Positions 61,536-64,000 of a stretch of DNA of 64,000 nucleotides are shown in pieces. This DNA comes from Anisakis pegreffii (Eukaryota; Nematoda; Chromadorea; Rhabditida; Anisakidae). The notes below the pieces were generated by a model. That model was given only the letters and a program-made list of their open reading frames with translations. It did no database searches and had not been told where the DNA came from. The DNA is taken from assembly GCA_035041965.1 (NCBI GenBank), contig JAPYMA010001397.1:143767-207766 (forward strand), given 5' to 3'. Made by a program: the position numbers and the translations under genes. Position 1 is the first letter of the stretch. Each line of letters begins with the position of its first letter.

Positions 61536-64000
61536 GGCTTAGGCTTAGGCTTAGGCTTAGGCTTAGGCTTAGGCTTAGGCTTAGGCTTAGGCTTAGGCTT
61601 AGGCTTAGGCTTAGGCTTAGGCTTAGGCTTAGGCTTAGGCTTAGGCTTAGGCTTAGGCTTAGGCTTAGGCTTAGGCTTAGGCTTAGGCTTAGGCTTAGGC
61701 TTAGGCTTAGGCTTAGGCTTAGGCTTAGGCTTAGGCTTAGGCTTAGGCTTAGGCTTAGGCTTAGGCTTAGGCTTAGGCTTAGGCTTAGGCTTAGGCTTAG
61801 GCTTAGGCTTAGGCTTAGGCTTAGGCTTAGGCTTAGGCTTAGGCTTAGGCTTAGGCTTAGGCTTAGGCTTAGGCTTAGGCTTAGGCTTAGGCTTAGGCTT
61901 AGGCTTAGGCTTAGGCTTAGGCTTAGGCTTAGGCTTAGGCTTAGGCTTAGGCTTAGGCTTAGGCTTAGGCTTAGGCTTAGGCTTAGGCTTAGGCTTAGGC
62001 TTAGGCTTAGGCTTAGGCTTAGGCTTAGGCTTAGGCTTAGGCTTAGGCTTAGGCTTAGGCTTAGGCTTAGGCTTAGGCTTAGGCTTAGGCTTAGGCTTAG
62101 GCTTAGGCTTAGGCTTAGGCTTAGGCTTAGGCTTAGGCTTAGGCTTAGGCTTAGGCTTAGGCTTAGGCTTAGGCTTAGGCTTAGGCTTAGGCTTAGGCTT
62201 AGGCTTAGGCTTAGGCTTAGGCTTAGGCTTAGGCTTAGGCTTAGGCTTAGGCTTAGGCTTAGGCTTAGGCTTAGGCTTAGGCTTAGGCTTAGGCTTAGGC
62301 TTAGGCTTAGGCTTAGGCTTAGGCTTAGGCTTAGGCTTAGGCTTAGGCTTAGGCTTAGGCTTAGGCTTAGGCTTAGGCTTAGGCTTAGGCTTAGGCTTAG
62401 GCTTAGGCTTAGGCTTAGGCTTAGGCTTAGGCTTAGGCTTAGGCTTAGGCTTAGGCTTAGGCTTAGGCTTAGGCTTAGGCTTAGGCTTAGGCTTAGGCTT
62501 AGGCTTAGGCTTAGGCTTAGGCTTAGGCTTAGGCTTAGGCTTAGGCTTAGGCTTAGGCTTAGGCTTAGGCTTAGGCTTAGGCTTAGGCTTAGGCTTAGGC
62601 TTAGGCTTAGGCTTAGGCTTAGGCTTAGGCTTAGGCTTAGGCTTAGGCTTAGGCTTAGGCTTAGGCTTAGGCTTAGGCTTAGGCTTAGGCTTAGGCTTAG
62701 GCTTAGGCTTAGGCTTAGGCTTAGGCTTAGGCTTAGGCTTAGGCTTAGGCTTAGGCTTAGGCTTAGGCTTAGGCTTAGGCTTAGGCTTAGGCTTAGGCTT
62801 AGGCTTAGGCTTAGGCTTAGGCTTAGGCTTAGGCTTAGGCTTAGGCTTAGGCTTAGGCTTAGGCTTAGGCTTAGGCTTAGGCTTAGGCTTAGGCTTAGGC
62901 TTAGGCTTAGGCTTAGGCTTAGGCTTAGGCTTAGGCTTAGGCTTAGGCTTAGGCTTAGGCTTAGGCTTAGGCTTAGGCTTAGGCTTAGGCTTAGGCTTAG
63001 GCTTAGGCTTAGGCTTAGGCTTAGGCTTAGGCTTAGGCTTAGGCTTAGGCTTAGGCTTAGGCTTAGGCTTAGGCTTAGGCTTAGGCTTAGGCTTAGGCTT
63101 AGGCTTAGGCTTAGGCTTAGGCTTAGGCTTAGGCTTAGGCTTAGGCTTAGGCTTAGGCTTAGGCTTAGGCTTAGGCTTAGGCTTAGGCTTAGGCTTAGGC
63201 TTAGGCTTAGGCTTAGGCTTAGGCTTAGGCTTAGGCTTAGGCTTAGGCTTAGGCTTAGGCTTAGGCTTAGGCTTAGGCTTAGGCTTAGGCTTAGGCTTAG
63301 GCTTAGGCTTAGGCTTAGGCTTAGGCTTAGGCTTAGGCTTAGGCTTAGGCTTAGGCTTAGGCTTAGGCTTAGGCTTAGGCTTAGGCTTAGGCTTAGGCTT
63401 AGGCTTAGGCTTAGGCTTAGGCTTAGGCTTAGGCTTAGGCTTAGGCTTAGGCTTAGGCTTAGGCTTAGGCTTAGGCTTAGGCTTAGGCTTAGGCTTAGGC
63501 TTAGGCTTAGGCTTAGGCTTAGGCTTAGGCTTAGGCTTAGGCTTAGGCTTAGGCTTAGGCTTAGGCTTAGGCTTAGGCTTAGGCTTAGGCTTAGGCTTAG
63601 GCTTAGGCTTAGGCTTAGGCTTAGGCTTAGGCTTAGGCTTAGGCTTAGGCTTAGGCTTAGGCTTAGGCTTAGGCTTAGGCTTAGGCTTAGGCTTAGGCTT
63701 AGGCTTAGGCTTAGGCTTAGGCTTAGGCTTAGGCTTAGGCTTAGGCTTAGGCTTAGGCTTAGGCTTAGGCTTAGGCTTAGGCTTAGGCTTAGGCTTAGGC
63801 TTAGGCTTAGGCTTAGGCTTAGGCTTAGGCTTAGGCTTAGGCTTAGGCTTAGGCTTAGGCTTAGGCTTAGGCTTAGGCTTAGGCTTAGGCTTAGGCTTAG
63901 GCTTAGGCTTAGGCTTAGGCTTAGGCTTAGGCTTAGGCTTAGGCTTAGGCTTAGGCTTAGGCTTAGGCTTAGGCTTAGGCTTAGGCTTAGGCTTAGGCTT
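61536..64000 (+). repeat. Terminal telomeric repeat (TTAGGC)n
   Basis: About 411 uninterrupted 6-bp units with no variant seen, continuing to the window edge. TTAGGC is the nematode telomere unit, and the G-rich strand runs 5' to 3' outward, as at a right chromosome end. Confidence 0.99.

Noticed and set aside
61536..64000. Endless open frames through the TTAGGC array and its regular spacing
   Set aside because: A 6-bp unit repeats in two codons without stops in some frames. This is telomere, neither a coding region nor a CRISPR array (no spacers).

Overview
The window is the right end of a nematode chromosome. Its last ~2.46 kb (61536-64000) are uninterrupted TTAGGC repeats, the nematode telomere unit, and the array runs off the window edge. 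Genes are A+T rich and split into many small exons with GT..(TTT)CAG introns, and two are unmistakable animal orthologues. The species cannot be named from sequence alone. All multi-exon models below were assembled by hand from reading frame, splice sites and phase.

Left part, 1-8.8 kb: a minus-strand gene for a secreted protein with signal peptide, Thr-rich and Pro/Gln-rich linkers, a coiled coil and a C-terminal PAN/Apple domain; its 3' end is unresolved near the left edge. From 8.8 to 22.5 kb lies low-density sequence with several unrecognised gene models (minus 10.9-11.45, minus 12.98-14.2, plus 15.1-17.2, minus 20.5-21.75 kb), a 49-bp palindrome and MITE-like repeats.

Centre, 22.6-38.1 kb: a complete 29-exon plus-strand gene for the ASK1/NSY-1 family MAP kinase kinase kinase (MAP3K5 type, about 1600 aa). 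Intron 2 holds a degenerate pogo/Tigger-type DDE transposon between ~325-bp inverted arms, intron 23 holds a 1.3-kb non-autonomous hAT-like element, and intron 24 is GC-AG. A second, inverted hAT-like copy lies at 41.1-42.4 kb and a third hAT-like MITE at 43.3-44.0 kb.

Right part, 44.7-61.5 kb: a plus-strand gene for an unrecognised coiled-coil, Asn/Ser-rich protein (its first intron carries an internally deleted mariner), a mariner-derived fold-back element, a 242-bp element with 63-bp inverted repeats, a 9-bp direct flanking repeat and a core of interstitial telomeric repeats, a small unrecognised gene, a clear LUC7L/LUC7L2 splicing-factor gene (9 exons), an orphan FYVE-like 3' exon, and coding-like exons on the minus strand pointing away from the telomere.

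No operon-like pair (genes ~100 bp apart), rRNA, intact tRNA, spliced-leader RNA or CRISPR array was seen. The distinctive features are the mobile-looking carrier of telomeric repeats ~11 kb from the telomere, the fold-back elements, and the abrupt change from gene-bearing unique sequence to a perfect telomere.
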